Origin: JAAYAY01 sp964429355
GTDB lineage: Bacteria > Planctomycetota > Planctomycetia > Pirellulales > Thermoguttaceae
Assembly: GCA_964429355.1 (NCBI GenBank)
Contig: CAYSCH010000185.1
Coordinates: forward strand, 1 to 17,907
DNA: 17,907 nt
Direction: 5' to 3'
Position numbers and translations under genes: made by a program. The notes below the pieces were generated by a model. That model was not told where the DNA came from and did no database searches. It saw only the letters and a list, made by a program, of their open reading frames with translations. Of the stretch, positions 1-6,965 are shown one piece after another (the stretch's first letter is position 1; the number at the start of each line of letters is the position of its first letter).

Positions 1-1
1 C

Positions 2-157
2 TTCACCTGCATAGGGAGTTCCCTCGGCCACTCCGGCGGGCAGGTCCGCGTCCGCGACCGGGAATCGGGAACCGGTGCGGTGCTCGAAGTCGAACTTCCA
101 CGCAAGTTGGTGGTCGAAGGCGAATCCCGGCGACCTGAACAGTATGAGCCGAATTGA
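2..157 (+). CDS. Sensor histidine kinase, C-terminal fragment
   Basis: This frame is open from the window edge to TGA at 155-157, about 51 codons. It reads as the last strand-loop-strand of a HATPase_c domain: a Gly-Gly followed by alternating Val/Arg ('GGQVRVRDRESGTGAVLEVELP') matches the family pattern 'GGxIxVxSxxGxGTxFxxxLP'. A variable hydrophilic tail of about 18 residues follows. The response regulator starts 55 bases downstream on the same strand, so this is probably its cognate kinase, which would autophosphorylate on His and pass phosphate to Asp56 of the regulator. Only the ATP-lid end of the domain is visible. The sensor part, the DHp box and the N/G boxes lie outside the window, so the signal cannot be guessed. 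The family call rests on this short match and on the neighbour. Confidence 0.6.
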   Translation, partial: FTCIGSSLGHSGGQVRVRDRESGTGAVLEVELPRKLVVEGESRRPEQYEPN

Positions 158-212
158 TCCGGTTTCATTGCAGCATTCCAGGGGCATCACGTAGGGGTCG
201 TGAGGCAGAACA

Positions 213-956
213 ATGAAAGGCAAGCACATTCTGGTGGTCGAAGATGAAGCCCATCTGGCGGCTGGAATCAAGTACAACCTGGTTGCCGAAGGTTATCACG
301 TCACGATCGTGGGAGACGGGCCGTCGGCCCTGGGCTACATCAAAGACCGTCCTGGTTCCGTCGACCTGGTGATCCTGGATCTGATGCTGCCGGGGATGAG
401 CGGGTATGCTGTGTGCGAATCCCTGCGATCCGACAACCAGCACATGCCGGTCCTGATCCTCAGTGCCCGCACTCTCTCCGAGGACCGCGCTCGCGGGTTC
501 GACGTGGGAGCCGACCAGTACTTGACCAAACCTTTCGACCTCGACGAACTACTCAGCCGCGTCAAGGGGCTTCTCACGCTTTTCAGTCGTCGGGTCGGAC
601 GCGAACTGGATCAACCCAAGCGAGTTCGCGTCTTCGAGTTCGCCGAGAGCCAGATCGATTTCGATGCCTTCCAGGCCACGGTCCGTGGCAAGGTTGTGCG
701 CATGACCCAACTGGAGATGAAGCTCCTCCGTTACTTCGTGGATAATGACGGCCGTCTGATCCCTCGCCATGAACTCCTGGAGTATGTCTGGGAAATGCCC
801 GGTTATCTCAACACCCGGGCCCCCGACCAGTTCATCCGCCGCCTGAGAAAGATCTTCGAACCCGACCCGGCCAACCCCCGGTACTTCCTCACGATTCGCG
901 ACGTTGGCTATCGGTTTGTGGCCAAGGGCGAGAGTGCTGAACCTCAGCCAGGATGA
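213..956 (+). CDS. OmpR/PhoB-family response regulator
   Basis: Two-domain DNA-binding response regulator of 247 residues, normal length for the family. The receiver domain (about 5-125) has the acidic pair E10/D11, phosphoacceptor D56 in 'LVILDLMLPG', the switch Ser84 in 'LILSAR' and the conserved Lys106 in 'LTKPFD'. The C-terminal winged-helix domain (about 145-240) shows the 'MTQLEMKLLRYF' helix and the terminal hairpin 'TIRDVGYRFV', both typical of Trans_reg_C. When phosphorylated it should dimerise and bind direct repeats upstream of its targets. The start at 213 is supported by GAGG 8 bases upstream. It follows the histidine-kinase tail at 2-157 and is probably co-transcribed with it. 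The regulon cannot be told from sequence. The recognition region carries an unusual 'WEMPGYLNTRAPDQFIRRLR', which departs from the common 'R.VDVHI..LR' form. Confidence 0.93.
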   Translation: MKGKHILVVEDEAHLAAGIKYNLVAEGYHVTIVGDGPSALGYIKDRPGSVDLVILDLMLPGMSGYAVCESLRSDNQHMPVLILSARTLSEDRARGFDVGADQYLTKPFDLDELLSRVKGLLTLFSRRVGRELDQPKRVRVFEFAESQIDFDAFQATVRGKVVRMTQLEMKLLRYFVDNDGRLIPRHELLEYVWEMPGYLNTRAPDQFIRRLRKIFEPDPANPRYFLTIRDVGYRFVAKGESAEPQPG

Positions 957-1019
957 GAAACCAAGGCCCGCCGATACGGCTCCAGCGGACCATGATGCAG
1001 GTCACCATCCCAAGACAGC

Positions 1020-2684
1020 TCAGCTATCAAGAATCGCTTCGGCTTCCTGGCGGTGAAGATCCATCACGTAAGGAATGCCGGTCACGTCGGCACACTCATG
1101 CGTGAGGCTCATCAGATCACGGCGGCCGATCGCCCCGAGATTGAAGCAACCAGCACCGGCCATCAACTGCTGCAGCCCCACCCGGAGCTTGTTGACATAA
1201 GAATAGATGCCGATAGCCCCCAGTGGGATCTTCGGCATCTCGTTGCGTCCCACCAGATCGCCAACCTGCTCCCAGCAAACGAAGATCTCCTCGGGGGTGG
1301 AACCAAACTCGCGAACCGTCTTGGGAAGACGGCCCACCTGGAGCCAATCCGCGATGTTCTTGCCGGCCACTGCCGGAATCATCATTGCCCGCCCCATGCA
1401 CACGGCCTTGATGAACGGGGCCCCCAGGGCGAGACACTTGAAGATATGGCTTTCTGTGCTGAACGGGCCGGCGAAGGCCAGGTCCACCACCCGCTGGCCT
1501 TTGGCCGCAAGTCTTGCAGCAAATGTGGCGGCTGCGGAGTGAAGGTGGATCGCCGGAACACCCCACTCCTGCACCGCTAGCAAGGGACTCATCCCCCTGT
1601 CGCCGGAGACGCTGTCGATCGTCACCAAATCGATCCGGGCCTTACTACTCCACTTCAGCACCATCGCCAACTCGCGCAGCCCACGAGCCGCCGTCTTCAG
1701 GGTAATCCGCTTGAACCCCAGACTCCGAAGACGATCGCACTGGGCGCAGAATGCGTCTTCCTCGATAAAACCCAGACGGCTGTGGCACTCGAACGTGCGG
1801 ATCGTGCCGTCTTCGTAAGCCGACCGAATGACAGGATTGGACGGATCGGGCGTGACAATGTAGCCGCGTCTCTGCAGCTCCAGGGCCCGCTCCAGCGAAC
1901 TGACCTTGCCCGGCCCGCTGATCCACTTGGAGCCTATCCCGCACCAATCAGTGCCTCTTTCGGGTTCCGACCACGGGAGGTGGTGACTTGGCGATGGCTC
2001 AGCCCCCTGGCCCAACTTGAGCTCGATCGTGTCCAGCCCGTGTCGGTCGATCACATATTCGGCCACGCCCAGCCGCAAGTCTTCCACGTTCACCTGAACG
2101 AGAATCTCACCGTCGCCCCGGTGGTACCTCTTGTAGGTCGTGATGCGGTGATCCATTTCGGGTGACGACGTGACCTTGCCGTGACGATCGCGCTGCAGCC
2201 TCGGATCGATGCTGCACACGTTCTCACCACATACGCACGTAATTCCCGCCAGGGCAGCACCCACCGCAGAATGTTCCCAGTTCTCCCGAGTAATCTCCGT
2301 CGCGCCGAGGGAGCCGGTGAGAACGGGCGCTGCCATCTTGACCTTTCGGTCCCAGCCGTACGAGGCCTCCGTGTTGGCGATTGGCAAGCGGCGCGCGTCA
2401 GGGTTGACCAAGCCACGCTGCGGCACTCCGGCACCACCAAGACCGTATCCGTGAATATTCAGATGGGAATAGTCCACCGGATAGCGTCGGTCGCTGCCGG
2501 CCGTCGCGTCGACCGGCCCCCCGCCGATCAGTTCCGGACCGCGGAAGGCGGCCTTAAACACGTCGCAGTTGCCAATGCAGCCGTCCACGCAGCGACAGCA
2601 GGGCTGGCTGGGCAAATCCGTGTCGCACCAGAGGTTCCTCCAATCAGTGGCGTCGGTTCCGTGGGGTCGCTGACGATCACCCAT
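1020..2684 (-). CDS. FMN-binding glutamate-synthase-like protein (GltB2-domain)
   Basis: A protein of 554 residues from the ATG at 2684, chosen because AAGGAG lies 6 bases upstream (2691-2696, minus strand). An in-frame start at 2759 would add 25 atypical residues. The central and C-terminal part (about 150-554) resembles the FMN/synthase TIM-barrel domain of glutamate synthase. Family-like segments include 'GFKRITLKTAARG', 'DLVTIDSVSGDRGMSP' (where GOGAT has its Gly-Gly-Thr-Gly loop), 'AVCMGRAMMIPAVAGKNI', 'GSTPEEIFVCWEQ' and 'GIPYVMDLHR'. The N-terminus is cysteine-rich (C20, C29, C30, C32, C36, C40), suggesting a metal or Fe-S site. There is no glutaminase domain and no GltD partner here. 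The canonical GOGAT [3Fe-4S] cysteine block is also not seen, so classical NADPH-dependent glutamate synthesis is doubtful. It belongs with the stand-alone 'glutamate synthase-related' proteins, whose substrate I do not know. It is convergent with the response regulator. Confidence 0.8.
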   Translation of the reverse strand: MGDRQRPHGTDATDWRNLWCDTDLPSQPCCRCVDGCIGNCDVFKAAFRGPELIGGGPVDATAGSDRRYPVDYSHLNIHGYGLGGAGVPQRGLVNPDARRLPIANTEASYGWDRKVKMAAPVLTGSLGATEITRENWEHSAVGAALAGITCVCGENVCSIDPRLQRDRHGKVTSSPEMDHRITTYKRYHRGDGEILVQVNVEDLRLGVAEYVIDRHGLDTIELKLGQGAEPSPSHHLPWSEPERGTDWCGIGSKWISGPGKVSSLERALELQRRGYIVTPDPSNPVIRSAYEDGTIRTFECHSRLGFIEEDAFCAQCDRLRSLGFKRITLKTAARGLRELAMVLKWSSKARIDLVTIDSVSGDRGMSPLLAVQEWGVPAIHLHSAAATFAARLAAKGQRVVDLAFAGPFSTESHIFKCLALGAPFIKAVCMGRAMMIPAVAGKNIADWLQVGRLPKTVREFGSTPEEIFVCWEQVGDLVGRNEMPKIPLGAIGIYSYVNKLRVGLQQLMAGAGCFNLGAIGRRDLMSLTHECADVTGIPYVMDLHRQEAEAILDS

Positions 2685-3239
2685 CCTGCACTCCTTGGCA
2701 CGGTCCTGGGCGGTGACTGGACCGGCTCTGATGCGCGCGAGGAAAAAGAAGGCCCGCATATGAGAGAAATCACTTCCGAAGGTGGGGAGAATCCTGGCGG
2801 GAGGCGGGATTCACCATAAAGCATTCTAGCAGGCCCGGCTGAATTAGTAATCCCAAATTTGTCTAATACCTAGTATAGCATCTGCTAATACGTCATCCGG
2901 CCAGATGCCGCCTGATTTGCGGTGTTTGTTCGGGTCCACCTGCGTTCAGTATTTGGCTAATTCTGAATGCAGAGACTATTTGATTCCCGAGACGAAGCCT
3001 GGATCGAGAAGACAGGCACCGAAACCACCCTACTTACATCCCATGCTTCCGAGCCGGCCGTTGGCGAGAGGAATCGGCGCGCCTGCAAAACCTCCGATCG
3101 TGCCATGGAAGATTTTTGGACAAGGGGTGCAAGCATATCACTCCCAGTAGGGGTAACAGAAATGGCCTTTCATTAATCGCCGTCGTGTGTTCCAATCTTT
3201 GAACTGCCCGTTCCTCGATTCCGGTTCACTGTCAGCCAA

Positions 3240-3263
3240 GCCCCAGCGACGCTCGCGGGGGGC
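3240..3263. repeat. GC-rich imperfect hairpin, possible REP-like element
   Basis: Left arm GCCCCAGCG (3240-3248), loop ACGCT, right arm CGCGGGGGGC (3254-3263). Three plus four base pairs form around one A/G mismatch, with a further bulged G. There is no T-run on either side, so it is not an intrinsic terminator. It sits 64 bases upstream of the metalloprotease GTG start. It could be a dispersed intergenic palindrome or part of the 5' leader. Only one copy was noticed in the window. Confidence 0.3.
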
Positions 3264-3314
3264 CGAATCTGAGATCACTCGCCGATGGATCGACGATCCG
3301 AACAAGCACGCTTC

Positions 3315-3321
3315 AAGGAGG
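3315..3321 (+). promoter_or_regulatory. Ribosome-binding site fixing a GTG start
   Basis: A full AAGGAGG Shine-Dalgarno sequence ends 5 bases before GTG 3327. It lies inside the longer frame that would begin at ATG 3285. The codons before 3327 encode a charged stretch that would bury the signal peptide. Both points favour GTG as the true start. Confidence 0.7.
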
Positions 3322-3326
3322 GCGTC

Positions 3327-4199
3327 GTGAGAGTTATCCTGAGGGATTTGTTATCGATTCTCGTGCTCCTGGTTTCTGTTCTTCAGCCGGCCGCGACCGC
3401 CACTGCGGCAGGATTCGAGCACGACGAGAACTTCACCGTTCTGGCCGAAGACGAGAATTTGGCCTCTGATGTGCTGGCCAGTGCGAACCGATTTCGCCAG
3501 CAAGTGGCCAGCCAGTGGCTCGGGTTCGAATTGCCGCCAAGTGTGGGCGAGACCGTCATTCACGTCACTCTGTCGGACGACGAGGACCGCGGTTTGACGT
3601 GGGCGATTGATAGCCCGAACCGATCGATGCACAAGATCTGGTTGACGACCAGCCGCGACCGCGCCAACGGCAGCACTCTGCAGCACGAGATTGCCCATAT
3701 CGTGCTTGCTACACGCTATCCCCAACGATTACCGGCTTGGGTCGACGAGGGGATCGCGGGGACCTACGACGAACAGGACCGCATCCATCTCCGGCGACAG
3801 ATCATCCAGTGGTATGCCGACACCGGGAACTGGCCGGCGTTGGAAGGCATTTTTCAGATGCCGACAATCCTCAACACCGACAAGAAGGCCTACAGTGTTG
3901 CGGCCTCGGTGACCGAGTTCTTGCTGACCCGCGGAGATCGGCCGAACTTCGTCCAGTTTGCCGCGGCGGGACAACAGGCGGGATGGGATCGGGCCTTGCA
4001 GGACTTCTACAGAATCGAGTCCGTAGCTGCACTCCAGCAGGCATGGCAGGCCTGGGCCTCCGGAGCGGAAACCACAGTCGCCGGTGCCAGTTCCGTCCGC
4101 GCCAGGCGGGGCATCCAGCAGTCCGACACACTACCGTCGCATTCGAGCGCCCCCTCGAAAAGGCTGGGGGTCCTGAATCTTCCACCTCAGGAAGGGTGA
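3327..4199 (+). CDS. Exported HExxH zinc metalloprotease, peptidase MA-like
   Basis: A protein of 290 residues from the GTG start. Residues 1-28 form a signal peptide: Arg residues, then a long Leu/Val core, then 'ATATAA' before Gly29. The mature protein contains H120-E121-I-A-H124, the zinc and catalytic motif of gluzincins. Glu141 in 'AWVDEGIAG' lies 17 residues beyond H124 and is the likely third zinc ligand. This 'HExxH...WxxEGxA' layout is typical of the peptidase_MA-like group. The region after about residue 245 is Ala/Ser-rich, low in complexity and probably disordered. The enzyme should act outside the cytoplasmic membrane. Its substrate is unknown. It could alternatively be a non-proteolytic relative, although all the expected zinc residues are present. 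It stands alone: its right neighbour (coiled-coil protein) converges on it. Confidence 0.8.
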   Translation: MRVILRDLLSILVLLVSVLQPAATATAAGFEHDENFTVLAEDENLASDVLASANRFRQQVASQWLGFELPPSVGETVIHVTLSDDEDRGLTWAIDSPNRSMHKIWLTTSRDRANGSTLQHEIAHIVLATRYPQRLPAWVDEGIAGTYDEQDRIHLRRQIIQWYADTGNWPALEGIFQMPTILNTDKKAYSVAASVTEFLLTRGDRPNFVQFAAAGQQAGWDRALQDFYRIESVAALQQAWQAWASGAETTVAGASSVRARRGIQQSDTLPSHSSAPSKRLGVLNLPPQEG

Positions 4200-4348
4200 A
4201 GTTTGTCGGTTTGTTCAACGCCAGAACCGCGATTCCTGCAGTGGCATTCTACGATTGGCTTTCGCGGCGAATGCCCCGGCCGGTCAACTCGTTTGGGCAA
4301 TTTGCGGTTCTCCCGCCGGTCGACCTCGGTTCATTCCCGGTGCCAAGG

Positions 4349-5146
4349 TCAATAGTAGTACCAAATGGGATAATTGACGTACCGAGGATAGCTCACATAG
4401 TAGGGAGAATCGACGTACACACGTTCCACCGTGGAAACCTCGCTGGCAGGACGCTGCACGGTGTATTCTACCCGTCTGGGACTGATTTCGAGCCTCTGAG
4501 TGTAGCGGGGTGGTCCGATCGTGGACGTCCGTTGCGGCTCCTCGCCGACTAGTTCGGTGGTCAAGGTGCCTACGGGAACGGTGATGGTTCTCGTCTCTCC
4601 GGCAGGAATGTACCACTCCTGCCCGTTGACCTTCAGATGCTTGCCGGCAAGCATCAAGTTGCGGACTTCGAGGGTACCCGTCGTGCTGATCGAAGAATTG
4701 ACAACTTGCCGGACTTCGTCCTTGAATTCGGGATTGCGGTCCATGTTGCTCGACAAGGCCAGAACATGGCTCCCATCGGGGCCGCGTTTTGATATCTGGT
4801 TGAGAATCATTTCCTGGTCGCCAATCTGAGTGCGAAGATTCGTCGTCACAGTGTCCATGTCGGCCTTCAACGTCTCAATCTGCCCGCTTTGATCGGCGAG
4901 AGTGTTTTCCACTTTGTCGAGCTTGCTGACCACGGAGCCAACGAGGTTCGACAACGTTTCGATCTGGCTCCCATGTTCGCTCACCGTGCCATTGGTTCTG
5001 GCAATCGACTGGCGAAGTTCGGCGAGCTGCTGTTGAAGCTCGGCCGTGGTTGGCACGCCAGCGGGCGTCTGGGCGCTGGCCGCGAGTGGAATAGACAGTG
5101 CAGTGAGTAAAGCGAGGCCGGCGATAAGAGTGGGCAGTGGTCTCAT
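4349..5146 (-). CDS. Exported coiled-coil protein with Tyr-rich C-terminus
   Basis: I do not recognise this 265-residue protein as a named family. Residues 1-26 are a clear signal peptide ending 'LAASA', with likely cleavage before Gln26-Thr27 or nearby. Residues about 34-115 are rich in Gln, Leu, Glu and Ser with heptad-like spacing, predicting a coiled coil and so oligomerisation. Residues about 150-215 look like a small beta-rich domain ('GKHLKVNGQEWYIPAGETRTITVPVGTL'). The C-terminus is unusual: 9 of the last 22 residues are Tyr, in 'YYVSYPRYVNYP'-type repeats ending in WYYY. A weak AGGGA precedes the ATG by 9 bases. The protein is probably a cell-surface or periplasmic structural component. 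It is monocistronic, converges with the metalloprotease and has a structured upstream region. Confidence 0.8.
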   Translation of the reverse strand: MRPLPTLIAGLALLTALSIPLAASAQTPAGVPTTAELQQQLAELRQSIARTNGTVSEHGSQIETLSNLVGSVVSKLDKVENTLADQSGQIETLKADMDTVTTNLRTQIGDQEMILNQISKRGPDGSHVLALSSNMDRNPEFKDEVRQVVNSSISTTGTLEVRNLMLAGKHLKVNGQEWYIPAGETRTITVPVGTLTTELVGEEPQRTSTIGPPRYTQRLEISPRRVEYTVQRPASEVSTVERVYVDSPYYVSYPRYVNYPIWYYY

Positions 5147-5570
5147 GAGTATTGTTCCCTCGTGTTACCAAGGATCGTGGCTACCTGCGACCTCCATCCG
5201 CAACAAGCGGGCTATTTGGCATCAACACGTGTCTGCATCGACTCTTCGCAACGCCGAATAGCGTTAAGAGGTCGCTACACGATTCTATTCGTGTGACGGG
5301 CGGAGAGCATCAACTTCCCTCCATCTACCACCCGGATTAGCCGTTTCAAGCGAAAGATCAGAGGGGGTCGAAGTCGGAGAGCGTTATTAACTCCTCCGGT
5401 CCACAGAGAAACCCTCCCACTGGGGGAATGACTCCGGCCAGGGTCAAGCACCGCAAAGGCCGCCTTTCAGAACCCTGCGCAGGCTACCTCAAAGACATTT
5501 CCGCTCAGGACCGTTCACCGGACTGCAATGAGAACCCGGCTCTTGAGCGAGGACTGTTGCCCAGTCGGGC
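5147..5570. other. Intergenic region between pyrC and the coiled-coil gene
   Basis: About 420 bases on which both flanking genes are read leftward. It must therefore hold the 3' end of the pyr transcript and the promoter and leader of the coiled-coil gene. Two adjacent stem-loops are visible at 5242-5294. A weaker hairpin overlaps the pyrC stop codon. The plus-strand frame through 5428-5931 is mostly antisense to pyrC and is not credited. No promoter with good spacing was found. Confidence 0.45.
5242..5294 (-). other. Two adjacent stem-loops upstream of the coiled-coil gene
   Basis: The first is CTCTT(cgc)AACGC, loop CGAATA, GCGTTAAGAG (5242-5270). It has ten base pairs with a 3-base bulge. 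The second is ACACG, loop of 8, CGTGT (5277-5294). They lie about 100-150 bases upstream of the minus-strand ATG at 5146, so they may be in its 5' leader. There is no T-run that would mark them as a terminator for pyrC. They match no riboswitch class I can name. Confidence 0.3.
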
Positions 5571-6845
5571 TCAGCGACTGAACTTCACTTTCCCGCCGAC
5601 GATGACCTTCTCGGCCCAGCCTTTGAGTTTCCAGCCGGCAAACGGGGTGTTCGTGCTCTTGGACCGGAATTTGGACGGGTCGACGGTCCACTCGACCGCC
5701 GGATCGATCACCACCACGTCGGCGTCGGCTCCGATCGCCAGCGTTCCCTTTTCAACCCCGATGATCCGGGCCGGATTGAGGGTCATTTTTTCCAGGGCCT
5801 GCGACCAACTGAGCTTGCCGGTCTCAATCAGTTTTGTCACGACCAGTCCCAGCGCCGTTTCCAGGCCGATGATCCCGAAGGGGGCACGGTCCAGTTCCTG
5901 CATCTTCTTTTCTTTGGCATGGGGTGCGTGATCGGTAACAATGCAGTCGATCGTGCCGTCTTGAAGCCCCTCCACACAGGCGTCGACGTGCCCCTGCCCG
6001 CGCAAGGGCGGGTTCATCTTGTAGTTCGAATCAAACGTGCGCAAGCACACGTCCGTCAGTGTGAAATGGTGCGGTGTGACCTCCGCGGTCACACGGACGC
6101 CGCGTTTCTTTGCCCGGCGGATGATGTGGATGCTGCCGCCTGTCGAAACATGCATCACGTGGAGCCAGCCGCCGGTTGCCTCCGCCAGCGCCACGTCGCG
6201 GCTGACCATCACATCCTCTGCCGCGGCGGGAATTCCCCCCAGCCCAAGCACGAGCTGGCTGAGACCCTCGTGCATGACGCCATCCTGGGTCAGCTCCAGG
6301 ATCTCCGAATGATTCATGACGGGACGGCCGAACATCAGGCAGTACTCGAAGGCTCGGCGCATCAGTTCCGCGCTGTAGACTGGCGAACCGTCGTCACTCA
6401 GGCCGACGGCCCCCGCCTCGACGAGTTGTCCGATCTCGGCCAGTTCCTTTCCCTCCCGATTCTTGCTCACGCAGGCAATCACGTACACGTTGCAGTTGTC
6501 GGCCCGGGCGGCCTTCTGCTTGATGTACTCCACAGTTCCCTGGCTGTCGATGGGCGGATCGGTGTTGGGGCAACAGGCGATCGAAGTGAATCCGCCGGCC
6601 AGCGCGGCAGCCGTTCCGGTTTCGATCGTCTCGTCTTCCTCCCGACCCGGATCGCGAAGATGAACGTGGATGTCGATCAGTCCCGGGGCCACAATCTTGC
6701 CGGACGCGTCGATGACCTCGCAACCGTCGGCCGGCTCGGCGTCGTAGCTCGCAATCCGGCCGTCTGCGATCAACAGGTTCGTCACTCGATCCATCTGCTG
6801 GCTCGGATCGATCACCCTTCCGTTTCGGATCAGAATTCTCGACAT
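5571..6845 (-). CDS. pyrC: Dihydroorotase
   Basis: Catalyses reversible cyclisation of N-carbamoyl-aspartate to dihydroorotate, the third step of de novo UMP synthesis, in the cytoplasm. The protein has 424 residues and is a long-type (class I) amidohydrolase, full length. Zinc-site residues are visible: H60 and H62 in 'DIHVHLRDPG', H179 in 'MNHSE', H232 in 'HVMHVS' and catalytic D305 in 'VTDHAPH'. At the bridging-lysine position there is Asp152 ('LSDDGSP'), as in the Aquifex aeolicus enzyme, implying a mononuclear zinc site. The start at ATG 6845 gives the usual 'MSRILIRNGRVIDP'. ATG 6854 and TTG 6866 are in-frame alternatives with no better ribosome-binding site. It lies 120 bases downstream of pyrB on the same strand and probably shares its transcript. 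Confidence 0.96.
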   Translation of the reverse strand: MSRILIRNGRVIDPSQQMDRVTNLLIADGRIASYDAEPADGCEVIDASGKIVAPGLIDIHVHLRDPGREEDETIETGTAAALAGGFTSIACCPNTDPPIDSQGTVEYIKQKAARADNCNVYVIACVSKNREGKELAEIGQLVEAGAVGLSDDGSPVYSAELMRRAFEYCLMFGRPVMNHSEILELTQDGVMHEGLSQLVLGLGGIPAAAEDVMVSRDVALAEATGGWLHVMHVSTGGSIHIIRRAKKRGVRVTAEVTPHHFTLTDVCLRTFDSNYKMNPPLRGQGHVDACVEGLQDGTIDCIVTDHAPHAKEKKMQELDRAPFGIIGLETALGLVVTKLIETGKLSWSQALEKMTLNPARIIGVEKGTLAIGADADVVVIDPAVEWTVDPSKFRSKSTNTPFAGWKLKGWAEKVIVGGKVKFSR

Positions 6846-6965
6846 AGCGTCCATCCCGTCTGACAACGTAGTTCTCTGACCTGCAGCCGAACTGGCCGGA
6901 ATTTGGTCCCTTTGGGCGACCTCTAAAACATGGCGACCACGGCCACGCGTTGAAATGACCCGTCT

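Larger units (their letters stand above)
2685..3326. other. Divergent intergenic region, no supported gene
   Basis: About 640 bases between the minus-strand glutamate-synthase-like gene and the plus-strand metalloprotease. The first part (about 2821-2895) is clearly AT-richer than the rest of the window and carries TAGTATA- and TAATAC-like stretches on both strands, as expected of divergent promoters. No -35/-10 pair with correct spacing could be fixed. Small open frames at 2905-3176 have no ribosome-binding site and no protein-like composition. A GC-rich imperfect hairpin lies near the right end at 3240-3263. Confidence 0.5.

Noticed and set aside
2181..2819. Plus-strand open frame of 212 codons
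   Set aside because: It is antisense to the glutamate-synthase-like gene, and its translation is low-complexity Arg/Gly/Ala.
2905..3176. Two overlapping small open frames in the divergent gap
   Set aside because: Neither has a ribosome-binding site, a hydrophobic pattern or protein-like composition, and they overlap each other in different frames.
5545..5572. Hairpin at the pyrC stop (GAGC..GACTG/CAGTC..GCTC) as an intrinsic terminator
   Set aside because: The stem is interrupted and overlaps the stop codon, and no U-run follows on the minus strand.
5919..6863. Plus-strand open frame of 314 codons
   Set aside because: It is antisense to pyrC, whose identity and active-site residues are unambiguous.
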